Both the position numbers and the translations under genes were made by a program. Of a stretch of DNA of 64,000 nt, positions 16,693-28,049 are shown piece by piece. The DNA lies in assembly GCA_009760855.2 (NCBI GenBank), contig WPIO01000003.1, positions 10,681,001 through 10,745,000 on the forward strand. The letters are read 5' to 3'. This DNA comes from Cristatella mucedo. Lineage: Eukaryota > Bryozoa > Phylactolaemata > Cristatellidae. The notes beneath the pieces were generated by a model. That model searched no databases and was not told the DNA's origin. It saw nothing but the letters and a program-made list of their open reading frames with translations. Positions within the stretch are counted from its first letter, which is position 1; the number at the start of each line of letters is the position of its first letter.

Positions 16693-16842
16693 AGAGAAAT
16701 AATTTGAAGAAATAGAGCGAGATGGGAAGAGAGTGCATGAGAAAAAGAGTTCCAGAGAGAAAGAGAGTGCGATAAAAAAAAAAGAGCAACAGCTGGCGAA
16801 TGTTTGCTGAATGCTTAGCGCATGAGTCTTACGTTCACTCAC

Positions 16843-17406
16843 CTCCGGCTTCGGACTCCGCCAACTGCTGAGTGAGCATTTGGAAAGCGCGCGTATTAAC
16901 CTGACGGAAAGGGGCTCGTTGGTCGTGAAAGGGACTTTCGTCGTCCACCCCAGAACGAGGCTCGGCTGAAGGCTGAAGAATACCAAACGCTGGGTGACTG
17001 ATGTCTATGGCTCCCCTACAAGCGAGACAATGCCGCAGTGATGTCAGAGAGTCGCCGGCTAAAATTCTCGGAGGGCGCACATGCGCGAGTTTTCCTTGCT
17101 GACACGGCGGCGCAGCGAAGCTCGCCTCTGCACTGTCAAGTCGAGCTCGTTGCCGGCTCGCAAAATCTCTGTCTTGGCCTCGTCATGTGTTAGATTTGCG
17201 CTAGGTCTCTTGCAAATGGCCAGCACGACATCGCCAACAACCAGACCCTTCCTGTCAGCGAGGCTTTTGGAATGCACCTGCAGACAAAGAAACGACTTAG
17301 GGTTCGCGTCCATTACAGCGAGTTCGATAAAACTTCTGCCTTCGCCCCGTTCGAAGTTCAGGGCTCAGTCAATAAGCCAACCTTTGGGTCGGCTGAAAAA
17401 AAGACA

Positions 17407-17482
<76 letters not shown>

Positions 17483-20400
17483 TCAAGCCCGCGCCTCAAC
17501 TTAGTTGTTAACGATGATAATGTAGATATGAATGTGAGCCTTTATTCGAGATCCCACATCTTTTGGTCGTTACTGCCAGCATTGCCGTAAGAAGCAATCA
17601 TGAAACAAAAAGTACTCATTAATCGTTAAATAAAATAATTGCTGCCTACATATATGCCGAGTTATTCATTTTTAGCCTGCTTAGCCGGGCGAGCAAGGAT
17701 AGACGATACTGACGCTAGATGATAGCGTGGAAATTGAGATACACGTCGACGCAGGCCTAGCCTCGTAGACACGAAGTCAAGCATACTTAATTCCGAATCA
17801 CTTAATGCAAATCGTCAACACCATTAGTGTCCGTTTGTCTGACTGATGTATAACTCGGCGACCAACTCCTGTTTTAGTGCTCGCCGGTTGAACTCGGGGT
17901 CGTCAGGTTCCAAGCAGATGTGCTCGTCAACTGTCTTTTATGTCAGTGCACAAGACTGCCAGCCCTATGCGTCCCTGGCAGTGAATAGAGCCTCGAAAAA
18001 ATTACTATCTTTGCAATAGTGCCTCGAAACATGGCCATCTTTGCTACGACCGCGTCACAGCTTCGAAGAATGCCACTCTAGCTCAGGTCCAAGCTGTGGC
18101 TATAATAATAATAAATAATCTGTATAGCAAGCACTAGATCTAGATTAGAGAACTCGATCTCTATTCGGGCGCTGCACAACTCGCTTAAGATAGTTAGTCC
18201 ACGTCCAGTTCGTGGAGAAGTCTATTCTGACAGCGACGGAGGGTTAAAGGCTTCCAGAATCAGCCAATGGCGTGCAGAGCGTCGTACGGCGCCCAGAGCG
18301 CCACTCAAGTGCCAGAGCGAAGGTCCAGCGAGCGACTCCTGCCCGACTAAAAGCCTGGCGAACAACTCAGCCCAACTGCCGATGCACAGCTGCTGCCTCG
18401 TTTCAGGCAGCTCTCCCGCCGCCGCCTCAGCCTGCCTGCGGCGGCTCCGCTGTCGGGCAGCTCATTAGCGACGTCCCAGCGCCGACCGGCCAGACGCTCC
18501 ACCGCTGTCGGCGCGTCCATTCAGTGCGAGCTCGTGGCGACGGCCGAAGCCACAGCAGCCATATTCATTTCCGTCTTTGCTACTTCGCTACCCGGACGCA
18601 AACCGGAGACGAGTGCACTCGCTAGAAACGAACCCTAGTCGTCGATGCTAGCGAGCTTTACCGGGGCGGCTCATTTCCTGACTTCCGCCTTTCTTTGTCC
18701 GAAAGTTGGTGAGAATTCCGATGCGGCGCGAGATCCAGGCAAAGCGAGCGCTGGCCGTTAACGACGACAGCGACGAGCTTTCCTCGAGCGCCTCGCTTGG
18801 CGACTAACTTTACTGTTTACACTTGCACCATGCCGTCAGACAGCGTGTTCGCTTTCCGACCTCGGATCGCTCGCTATGTCAAATCCCGAAGGCGAAAGCG
18901 TCTTCGGGAGCCTGGAAAAACCGCCCGCCCGCTCGCTGTAGCCGACCTTCAACTCGCTCAATTAGCCGATTGCTCTCGCGGCCCGGTGCACTGACGACCA
19001 CACCAGAGGGCGAGCGCTGCCCTACCGGCTATAGCTAGCTAATTGCACCTACGGAGGGAGCGGAGCGCAGCTCGCAGCCAGCCGGAGCCACCCACCGCAG
19101 ACCCGAGCAGACGCCCACGCCGGAGCCACGCGGTGGAGAACCGCTCGCCCCGGCGGCGCCCCGCCCGCCCGGCGCTGAGCTCTTTTAACGAGCGCCGCCA
19201 ACCTTTAGGATCAGCGCGCAGCCGTTTGTTTTCCTTCTTTGCACCCTTCACTGGGAGATTGCCAGCCTCGAGTCCGCCGATCGCTCAGCCGCAGCGCGTT
19301 CGAACTGAAAGGGTTTCGACGCCCGATTCAGCAAGGCGAGGCAAATTTCGGACTCGCCGACCGACGAACGTTCGACCGCTTTCGCCTGCTTTTCGGCTAG
19401 CGTTGCCCGCGCCAGTCTAGCCAACAGGCGAGCCGAAAACTGTCGGCTGCTGTCGATTTCGGGCAGCCAGCGGCGTAAGGATTTCGAGTTCGCAGCTGCA
19501 CAGAATTCTCCAGCAGCACGCGATGCGGGCTTCGCTCGGTCAGCGGCTCGTTCACGGCGGGCGAACCAGACCGGACGCATGGTCGACGCGAACCGTACGG
19601 TGGAGATCTCGAGCGCTCCCACGCCCTTGCTGGGCACTTGCTGAAAATCGTCTCTCGAGGCGGGGTATCAGCTGAACGCGTTGAGAGGCAGTTAAAGCTC
19701 TCTGCTGCCCTTGGACGCTGGACATTCGACCGAACAATCTGCACTGGTTTCCTCGTCCATCCGGTCAGAGGCTGGAGCGTTCGTGCTCGCGTCTGCTGAC
19801 GTCGGCAGGCTCGAAGCGTAAGCCTCCAGCGCCGAACCCCGTAGGTCCTGCTGCTGAGCGTGGGGCCGCCGTATGATGCTATGCTGCTTTCTTCGCATCC
19901 AAAGCCATGTTTCCAGCGAAAGGCTGTGTCGGTGAGAAAGTATTCGATAGTCGGTACAGCCACGTGACTTTCCGTTACACGAGACCATTAACGCCCTGTC
20001 CTTCACTGGAGCTGAGGCTGTGGCTGCTCTGGATTCCCTGGGATTCGCTCGTGCCTGCTAGCTTGGCTACACAGGCGTCCAGATTTGCATAGCGCCACCG
20101 AAACCTCAGTGCGCGGCTTCTTCTAAAGAGCCTATGCGTGCTGACACTGTGCATGCTGCCACTAACCACATTTGCATGCTGACCCTGTGCATGTCACCCC
20201 TAACCATGTTATTCATTTTGCTTGTTTATCAAGCATGATTTTTACTCACCATTCAATCGCGTTTCACTTTGCAGCAAATGTAAAGCGCCTACAAAGAGAT
20301 TAATTTCTCTGAGAGCGCTTTATCAAGTGTATTATTATTATTATTTAAAGTAGACAGAGTCTCACAAAGTAGCGATCCACCTGTAGGTCAGCCGATAGAA

Positions 20401-22478
20401 AGACCGGACATTGTGGGGTTGCCATCGTCGCCATGAGCAGTGCTACTTCCCCTGGAAGTCATTTCTTCAGCTACAGAGAACGACGGCAAATTTCTTTTCT
20501 TTCGTTATTAAACCCGGTGACTTATTAAACTACTGTGACTTCGCCGTGTAATTTTAGCAGTCAGTTCGGCCTAATTTCTTTTAACGCACGGTGGTCGCGA
20601 TCTTATGTATTTGCCGTCCTCTGAGCTTTAGTAAAATTCAGTTTCTGGCGCTAACCACAGTCGCTCCGACCAAGTAAAACCCGTCACCTTTTGCCCCGTA
20701 GTCATCCATTTTAGAGAATGCTGTACGAATGACGGTCGCCCGCGAGAAGCGATGTGGCAAGAGGCTAGCAATCCGACAGCTTTTGCCCGCTACGCTAAGC
20801 GGTCGCCGAGCAAGTTTTCAGGCGGATCAACGGCAGCGAGCAAGCGGGCTCCACTGCGAGCGAGGGGGGGACTGGAGCTGCACCCTCGGCAGCTCGCACG
20901 AGACGAGCCATCGGCTCAATCGGCCGCTAAAGGAAAAGCGCTCTAGCGCTTTGCCTCGGGACGAATTTAAGCGCTCCTTCTCGATCTCTAAAGGAGCTCA
21001 CGACCCTCTGTAGCGAACGCGGCTTGGAGAAGGGGAGTGGCTCGAGCCGTGAGGGACGAGCGCCAGCGATTCACCTGGAGATGGGGGCTGCTTCGGACAC
21101 TTCGTGCCCACTCAGGCGGCTTTGGACGAGCGATTCGCGGCTGGACGTGCAAGACTCTCGCTTAAAAAGACGGCGCCGCTGCAGCTATGCTTTCTCCCCC
21201 CCCCCCGGAACTCGTCGGCTCGCGGACGCATCCGCTCACTCCTTAAGGCCAGCCGCCCGCCATCGTTCCAGTCGCATCCGCGCTGCAGCGGCCGCCTCGG
21301 CGGCTGCTGCCTCGTTGCCCCCTACTCGGCAGGGCCAAGCCGTCGCTTCGAGCAGAAGGCTGGAGGGAGGATCGTTCGCGGCAGCAATGACACCAAAGCG
21401 CGGGCGGCACGAGGGAGGGCCTCCCAGACCTTTCTACTTAATTGCTTTCTCTGTCGAGCTGCGCCAGGCCGAGCACCCCCCCCCCACCCGAGACTCAGAG
21501 GCCCGTCCAACCGTCTTCCGCCCCTCGCTGCCGCGGCCGCCCGCGGCTCGGCTGGGTAAAATATACATCCGCCTCGCAGAAATACGTCTCTGCAGAAATA
21601 CCTCGCAGAGTGGATGACCCAAGACGGGAGTCGACCTTCTAGGTTCCTCGCCAGCCGTGCGAACTTTGCACCATTTAAGTGGCTCCCCCTCCCCCCTCAG
21701 TCACCTGCACGTTTGTTGCTACAGGCGACTCTTTGCTCCAGCGGCCGTTGCTGGGATGAGCGAGCGTCGGGCGGTCCCAGTTTGAGTCATGCAGTCGAAG
21801 CTGCATAAGCAGCACTCAGAATTGGATGACTTAGGCTTTCACCCCGGCACCTTTAGCGAGGTATGCTACACTGCTCGCTCTCACAGACACACACACACAC
21901 ACAACCAGGCGAACTATTTTCGTATGCTCGGGAATTCAAATGGGAGTTCCGTGGCCTTTTCGCGGGGTTAGAGTGATTCGGCACCTTCGCCCGCGTCAGT
22001 CTGAGACGAGAGCGGCCTGCGCTTTCCCTTGTAGGGCCGGAGCGAGAGTATACTGCGGACGCTCGCCGAGCTTCACCGCCTTGACCCGCGAGGGTGCGAC
22101 AGTGGCGGCGTTCGGCCGTTAGCGTACGACCCAGCACTGCCGACAAGCAGCAGTGGCTAGATTCGGCCTCCGACTGGAGTCCCCTAGTCGAGCGGCTTTC
22201 GTAATTCGAGCAGCACACGCTCTGCCGCGGCGAGAAAAGGCGAGAGTGCCGCAGCTCGAGTCGACAATCGATTGTCGTAAACCGGCAGTCGCCCGCGAAC
22301 CGAGACTGCGCTAGAGAAGACGGGCCTCTGCGAAAGTGACGGGCCTCTGCAGTGCACCGCCCCGCCGTACCTTTTGAACGAACAAAGGAAGTCCTTGGTC
22401 GCGACCGCCGTGCAACTTGAATCCCCACTGCGTGCTCGTCTGCTGCCGGCGCAGCCGAATGAGAAGCATGTCCTCCAT
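16843..22478 (-). CDS. PDZ protein of the Zasp/Enigma/ALP (PDZ-LIM) type, first three coding exons
   Basis: Minus strand. Exons read 22478-22371 (ATG at 22478), 17277-17081 and 17015-16843; later exons were not found. Exon 1 ends AAG|GTACGG and exon 2 starts after a strong TTTCTTTGTCTGCAG acceptor, phase 0. Exon 2 joins exon 3 through a 65-bp intron (GTGCGC...TTGTAG), phase 2; exon 3 ends GAG|GTGAGT. The product starts MEDMLLIRLRR, with the carboxylate-binding loop WGFKLHGG (residues ~18-25), then LPLFVQKVHSKSLADRKGL, GDVVLAI and ELDLTVQRR: a whole PDZ domain at about residues 4-88. The N-terminal position and the QK|V exon boundary match Zasp/PDLIM proteins, which sit at Z-discs and actin anchors and bind alpha-actinin. 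Exon 3 has VNTRAFQMLTQQL, like the short conserved motif after PDZ in that group. No LIM domain is visible, so PDZ-LIM identity is inferred. An upstream in-frame ATG (22556) exists; 22478 fits the family start. Confidence 0.85.
17413..17482 (+). repeat. (TC)n microsatellite in PDZ intron 1
   Basis: A nearly pure TC run about 130 bp upstream (minus sense) of the PDZ exon 2 acceptor; on the transcribed strand it reads GA. Confidence 0.95.
18108..18185 (-). repeat. SINE/LINE tail fragment, antisense
   Basis: (ATA)n followed by the complement of the hairpin tail (tagagaactcgatctctattcgggcgc), with no tRNA head preserved. It lies in PDZ intron 1. Confidence 0.5.
18200..20090. other. PDZ intron 1, GC-rich segment
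   Basis: A high-GC stretch with overlapping open frames on both strands (up to 188 codons at 19397-19963 minus), all low-complexity and without splice-consistent links to the PDZ frame. An alternative promoter or first exon of the PDZ gene could sit here, but nothing shows it. Confidence 0.3.
20128..20345 (+). repeat. LINE 3' end, sense copy
   Basis: 3' UTR from GTGCTGACACTGTGCATGCT to the terminal hairpin (AAAGCGC 20282-20288 pairs with GCGCTTT 20315-20321) and an (ATT)n tail. It is nearly identical to 37136-37340, so the two copies are young. It lies in PDZ intron 1, opposite to the gene. Confidence 0.85.
20346..22310. other. PDZ intron 1, remainder
   Basis: GC-rich from about 20720. No exon with convincing splice sites recognised. 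A short (CA)n run is at 21887-21902. Confidence 0.3.
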
Positions 22479-23090
22479 GGCCGCCGTACGTTCGAGTGAC
22501 GGGCGACGAGCAACGGCAGAGCGCTCACCGGCACGGGCAATGGCGGGGGCTGGCAATGCGAGCTCGGCTCCGCCGCCGCAGCCTTTAGCTTACATGCCCC
22601 GCTCCCGCCCCCACCGCTACCTCCGGTAGAGGAATGGCAGCGTGACCTGACCTTTTACGGTCTCTGGGAGGCCTGGCGCTACTGCCACTTCAGGCGGGAA
22701 CAGAAGAAAGACCTTCTCAGCTTCGCGGAGGCTGCGAATTAGCAACCCCCCCCCCCCCAGAACGGCGATCGTAAAGATCGGCGAGAGCGCTATTAAACTC
22801 TTCGAAGGCTCGTAACGCGGTTCGCTAACGCACCCTCAGAGCCGCTCGAAAAGCGAACGGCCCGCGAAGTGGCGTGCGCCTGTGGCTCCTCGGCGGCTGC
22901 GGTGGGCCTTTCGTCCGTTGTGCTCACATTCTTCGGCGGTGGTCTTGGAGAGCCGAGCGAGGGGACCGCGTTCCGGCGCTCCCCTCGCAGGAGCTACGAA
23001 ATGCACCGCTGCCGCCGCCCGCCACCTCGATGCCCGCTGCCGCCGTGGAAGGGGAGGGGCGCTTGAGCACAGCTGCTGGAGGCATATGTA
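22479..23090 (-). promoter_or_regulatory. CpG-rich 5' flank of the PDZ gene
   Basis: GC- and CpG-rich sequence directly upstream (minus sense) of the PDZ start codon. No clear TATA box. Likely 5' UTR plus promoter, inferred from position and composition. Confidence 0.35.
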
Positions 23091-23313
23091 GACTGCCTAG
23101 TTAGAGAATACGAAGTTCTCCAAAATATAAGCGTATTGTATAATATTGTATTGTATATTGTATATATACATATATATATATATTATATAAGTATATAAGT
23201 GTATTGCTATTATTATTATAGAACCTCGGATGAAGTCTTGTCGAAGCATCTCTCCGGCTTTTTCCTCTCTGTCTTCAGCAGCGGAAGGATTTTCTTCACT
23301 CATCTCGCCGTAT

Positions 23314-23393
23314 GCGGCCCGAATCCTACGTATGCGGCCCAAATCCTACGTACGCTGCCCGATTCCTACGTATGCTGCCCGAATCCTACGTAT
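23314..23393 (+). repeat. Four tandem 20-bp units
   Basis: Four adjacent copies of GCGGCCCGAATCCTACGTAT with one to three changes each. Each unit carries the palindrome TACGTA, or is one base off it. It lies upstream (minus sense) of the PDZ gene. Confidence 0.9.
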
Positions 23394-23536
23394 CGGCACT
23401 GTTTTCGAGCCGCCCTTCGCCGGCGGCCGGGACTCGGCATCAGGTCGTCCGAGGCTATCTATTACACCTGAACTGGCTTCATAATCCGGGTCATTGGTAG
23501 CCCGAGTCACGATTTGCCATAGGGTACTGTGGGATC

Positions 23537-23615
23537 AATTTTAATTTGTCCCCAGGTCCGGTGAAAAATCGCTCCTTCCGCGATTTTTCATCGGACCAGG
23601 GAACAAATTAAAATG
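23537..23615. repeat. 79-bp inverted repeat (36-bp arms, 7-bp loop)
   Basis: The left arm 23537-23572 pairs with the right arm 23580-23615 with about four mismatches; the ends are AT-rich (TTTTAATTTGT) and the tip is GAAAAATCGC. It could form a long hairpin or be a fold-back element. Confidence 0.85.
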
Positions 23616-23619
23616 AAAG

Positions 23620-24490
23620 CAAAGCACTCGCAGCTAATGTTTAGTATGCTAGAGTGGCTGTGGATGAGGACAATCCAAGTTACCTAGTCCTAGGAGCCTT
23701 CTTAGGACCCATCTGAAGAGCAGCACTAAAGAAAGCAGCTCAAGTCTTCACAGCTTTTAAGCTGCATGCAGCAAATAAAAAGAATTAAGAATCAAAGGAA
23801 AATTAACACTGTGTACACTAAAAACATTACTGCACAGCAAATAAAAGCAGACATGCCAAAACCTCATTAGGAACGCTATAACAAAGCGGAAATGAATGCA
23901 AGAACACGATCGATCTCTTTTTCAGCTTCTTTTTGTTAGTGAAACAACATTAAGCAGCCATTTTCTCGCTCCAGTATTCGATCCTTCGCCCTTAGCGAAC
24001 GCCTTAGACTAATGTTGTTTCGCTTGGTCTGAAAGAATGGCCAGCTAAGCTGACTTTGCTGACCAACAGCCATAACTCAGAGAAAAATAATCCCCGTGGG
24101 TAGATCTTCGAGGTTGACTTCACGCCTGGTTGGGAAGCATGGGTTTTCCGTAGTTGTGAGGGGTTTTACCCTACCCTCATCAAGTACTTGCGGTGTAATG
24201 ATGACACATTATTATCACGTTCGGGGCTCAACTTAGCACTGAATAAATTAGAAGTAATTATTTTGCCTCGGTTTTTGTAAATCTGATATCTGACCAATTC
24301 AAAGGCTTTATTACTCCGAAACACTTGCGAAGCTCTTACAAGCCCAAGGGGTTCGGTTAGTAACCCGAATAATATATTCCCTAACTCTGGTGTTTGTAAT
24401 TTTCTCTGTTTAGTTGCCATTGTCGATCCAGAGTTTTAAATAAATTAATCAATTGTAGTCTGCTGTTAAAACTTAAATGATGCAAGATCG
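23620..24490. other. Intergenic, no feature recognised
   Basis: Moderately AT-rich single-copy-looking DNA. Short open frames only (84 codons at 24166-24420 minus), without recognisable motifs. Confidence 0.4.
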
Positions 24491-24498
24491 TTGCAGGT

Positions 24499-24668
24499 AG
24501 TGGATCACTGGGTAAGGCGGCTGCTTTTCACGACCTCGGTCCCGAGGTCGTGGGTTCGATTCCTGCGGTGGGCGATCCTTTATCTCCACTGCAAGCGGTG
24601 GTGATAGCCGTAAATGCTTTTCTGTCGCTATACAAAAATAGTCTGTTAAATCAGATAGTATTTTTTGT
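24499..24668 (+). repeat. tRNA-derived SINE, family 1 (well preserved)
   Basis: The A-box-like TGGATCACTGGGTAAGG and a perfect B box GGTTCGATTCC (RNA polymerase III internal promoter) are present. Between them is an 11-bp perfect hairpin, 24529-24539 with 24542-24552. The body and the TCAGATAGTATTTTTT end match the other copies. Confidence 0.9.
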
Positions 24669-24715
24669 AACTAACCGTAGCCGGAAGAGATTTCCAGACT
24701 TGCGATTCGGGCGAG

Positions 24716-25060
24716 CTAGAGGCCCAATCGCCAAACAGATTTTAATTTAGTTCGAGGGACTGCAAGAAGATTAGACGCTGAGGAGCAAGTGATGAGAAAA
24801 TACTCTAGAGGGGTAGAGAGGTCGAGTAGGTTGACTTGTGCAAGCAGGTGAAGTGACATGTAACCCAGCGAGAGAGACTTGAAATTGATCGAATGCTTGA
24901 TACAGTGCCAAAGAAGATTGGATGCTGAGGAACAAGTGGTGAGATAATACTCTAGATGGATAAAATGGTCGAGTAGGTAGGCTGGTGCATGCAGATGAAG
25001 TGACATGTAACCCAGAGATAAAGACTCTTGAAATCGATCGGATGCTTGAGACAGTGCCGA
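24716..25060 (-). pseudogene. LINE C-terminal remnant with ~142-bp tandem duplication
   Basis: Minus strand frames contain INFKSLSLGYMSLHLLA and AVPRTKLKS, the LINE C-terminal end. The block of about 142 bp at 24757-24898 is repeated at 24899-25040 with around 15-20% change, so the remnant was duplicated locally after insertion. Confidence 0.7.
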
Positions 25061-25375
25061 TGAACCTCAGACAGAAGTGGTTCGACGTCACAGCTACACC
25101 GTTGACGACAGACTGAACGAGCTGGTGAGTGTTTCACCAGTTGAATGCGATGTAAGGGATTATAGCCAAAATTCATCGATGCAGTAATGTGCAGTATTGG
25201 TGGCTCGTTCGCAGAGCCGGCCACTTCTCTTCTACGTTCTGCACCGCTCGCCCCTTCGAGCGCACGGGTTTTGCCAGAGCAGCCTGTCTTGACGTCAGTG
25301 GCTACAGTTTATTCTGTAGTAGCCTGCTAGTAGCTTGCTGGGCGCGATCGTCACTCGCCGATCGCCAGTCAAGTC

Positions 25376-25377
<2 letters not shown>

Positions 25378-25421
<44 letters not shown>

Positions 25422-25450
25422 CTCTCTCTTTCTCTCACTCTCTCTCTCGG
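25378..25450 (+). repeat. (TC)n microsatellite
   Basis: An interrupted TC run; open frames through it are artefacts. Confidence 0.95.
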
Positions 25451-25884
25451 CGATTCTGTGGATACAGTGGCCGATGATTACATGTCCGACCTGAGGTTCA
25501 AACGGTCCTTTATCCATCCAGTCATTCTTCTCATCTTGAGTTTCTTCACGTAGCTCTGCCACTTCCTCTCTGTTGGACTCTATGCGGCCACTCGCACGTC
25601 GACGTGCGGGTCGACTTTACTTCCAAATTTTCTTCCCTAATTTAGTACTAACAGCTCTTGTGTCACTGTCTATTGGTCTCTTGGACTATGCTCCCAACCT
25701 TTAGAGAGGGGGCATAGTCCAAATAGTCATAAGCCTTCGGTTATTTGTCGTGCTCGGCGGAACCCGGCGCCTCAGCCACCCACAGCCTACAGAGACTAGG
25801 CTAAGCCTCTAGCACCCTGCCTGAGCTATCATTCTCTCTTGCCATCCAACCTATTTCCCTTTCCCGCGTTCAATACGTTAGAGC

Positions 25885-26420
25885 GTTCCTGATTCAGTGA
25901 TCTAGACGCGATGTCACAAGTCCGTGAACTCGTTTGGCTGTCGTACCCCGGTCTGAGCAAGCCCTAATTTTGATGACGTTCCTTAGCTGAAAGTTGGCCA
26001 ACTTCACGCTGGAGGTATAGCGCTCATCCTCTGCCAAGTCGTGTTGGAATAGAACGCGAAGATTGCGGGAAGACGTCACTGGAGTGATGCTAGATGAACC
26101 AATATTGAGGGTGAGATTTTCTAACTTAAGTGTGGCACAAGACTTATCCTCAATTCCTTGGTATATCTCAGCATCGTTCCGCTTCAGCAATGAAAAAAGT
26201 CGGGGGGCAGGATCCATATTGCCTGTGCATACAAGCTAAAGGAACGGGTGCCAAATGATTTAAATTTAGACGTAATTAGAGGAGCGTCGAGATGACTGGA
26301 AGCCGGCGAGCAGGTGCCTCGCAAGAGGCGCAGCAAGACAGTCAGACTCCGGGTGGCCTCCTGGTAACCTCCCCCTGGATGTCGGGAACCTAGGAAGAGC
26401 TTTAAAGCTTTCACGCTGGT
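25885..26420 (-). pseudogene. LINE ORF2 remnants (two pieces)
   Basis: Minus strand. 25894-26130 encodes LNIGSSSITPV and IKIRACSDRGT, then LVTSRLD, matching the sense copy at 36450-36670. 26184-26330 encodes KSFGTRSFSLYA, the C-terminal end of a separate piece. The order is wrong for one element, so two insertions or a rearrangement are implied. Both are broken. Confidence 0.7.
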
Positions 26421-26429
26421 AGCTCAGCG

Positions 26430-27400
26430 AAGGGGTTACGTTTAGCCACGGGCGACTTAAGCGGCTGCAATTACGCTACGAGCTTGGTAGCCCAGCTCCA
26501 ACTCTGCATGCAGATAGCAGCTGTTGCACCCTCGTCCGCCTCCCTTCGTAAGGCCTCGGTTGCAAGATTAAACAATCTAGGCTGGCAGAAATAGCTCCAT
26601 TGAATTAACCTATTAAACCTGTACAGTGCTATTCTTGTAAACGCTGCTCGCTATCATTCGACGTGTCATGCTAAGAAACGAGGACGACGTAGAAACGAAA
26701 CCTGCCGTCTATCCTAAAAATAACTCAGTACTATATACTAAAAAGCACTTCAACTGCTTGTAAGGTTATAACGGATCTCTGTAAAAAAAAAAACTCGCTT
26801 GTACCCTAACTCGACACAGCGACATCGTCAGCTAGGCCACGCTCAAATGCCGGTGACTGCCCGTACGAGAGTACGTTCGCGGAACACCGATACGAGAGCA
26901 GCGTTCTAGAGGGGAGTACCACTTGCTGCACAGTCAACAAAGCTGCGGCTGCCACAGCACTTTCTCAGCTATGCGAGTGGACGGCTACATCGACCACCAT
27001 CTCATAAATTTGCCACGCTCTGACTTCATCGACCCCTGACCTCGTTGATCACTGACCCGCTCGGGGAGTCCAGCTACTTCTATGCCCCAAGTGGACAGCC
27101 AGTTCTCGCTTCCAAACTCCTTCTCTTATCCACTGGCAAACTGGGGATAGAAATTCATTTTCACTTTCTTTTACTTGAAGATAGGTGCGACCGACATCTT
27201 TGCTATTCAGGCTCTAAACGGTATGACTAACTTCCGCGATTCTCGCTCAATGACGCAGTTCCGACGCTGCTGGCTCCGGCGCTTGCGGCACGCTCAAAAC
27301 CAGCTAAAGAGCTCCAGGCTAAACTAGGTGCCACTCAGAAACCGGGAAGCCTAGCGTACTTCAAAGTGGGCTCGCTCGGCCAGCGTTTCTCTTGCAGCCA
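26430..27400. other. Intergenic, no feature recognised
   Basis: No exon, RNA gene or repeat boundary seen. Confidence 0.4.
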
Positions 27401-27407
27401 CTGCACC

Positions 27408-27590
27408 AGCGTACGATGGCACACGCACTAGGTAATGCGGTTGCTTTCACGACCTCGGTCCAGAGGTCGTGGGTTCGATTCCTGCGGTGGGTGATCCTTT
27501 ATCGCCACTGCAAGCGGTGGGGATAGCCGTAAAGGCTCTTCCGCCGCCATACAAAAAGAGGCTGCTTAATCAGCTAGGATTTATTTATTT
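27408..27590 (+). repeat. tRNA-derived SINE, family 1
   Basis: A B box GGTTCGATTCC, the CGACCTCGGTCC/GAGGTCG hairpin and the body CGCCACTGCAAGCGG are well kept; it ends in TTTATTTATTTATT. Confidence 0.9.
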
Positions 27591-27814
27591 ATTTATTGCC
27601 GCGTTTCACTTGCCAGCTACCTCGTCGGTGGGTGCCATGCTTGTGACGCGTTTCTCGCTTTTTTCTTTGATGCGTGAAATGCATGCAGTCGTCTAAAGTC
27701 GCTCGCGTTGGGCTGTAGCAGCAACCAGCCTAGCAACCACTCAATCTTCATAGGCTTGCACTTTACCCAGCATATCTGCTCAACGCGCACAAAATCCCAT
27801 TTACGACTTCAGAA

Positions 27815-28040
27815 GATTGAGCACAGTCGCAAAAAAACAGAATCGCGCTTTAGCGGCTGATTTGCACCTCCCCAATCTGGCCGGGCCTCGTACCACCCGC
27901 TCTCTGGCCTCAAGTCATTTAGCTGTGCTTCGAACCAAGCTCTCAAGTCCTTTGGAAAACAGCGCCTTTGGTTCGTCCGCTCCCAAAGCCCGGTACCAGG
28001 CAGGTGCTACAACATCTCCCGACATGGCCACATTCTAAAA
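27815..28040 (+). pseudogene. LINE C-terminal fragment
   Basis: The + frame reads ...RTTRSLASSHLAVLRTKL and FGSSAPKA, a decayed version of the RTTRFSES...RTNLKSFGDRAFSSHAPKA end at 36900-37010. The first part is frameshifted. Confidence 0.6.
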
Positions 28041-28049
28041 GCAAGCTAG

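Noticed and set aside
19397-19963. 188-codon minus-strand frame in PDZ intron 1
   Set aside because: GC-rich, low-complexity composition with no motif, and another long frame overlaps it on the same strand.
24499-24580. Apparent tRNA gene (A box, B box)
   Set aside because: No proper acceptor stem or anticodon loop; the same unit recurs with a common body and T-run end, so it is a SINE.
25680-25722. 15-bp-arm inverted repeat around TTGGACTATGC / GCATAGTCCAA
   Set aside because: Could be a terminator-like hairpin in bacteria, but here it has no context; probably an incidental or decayed repeat.
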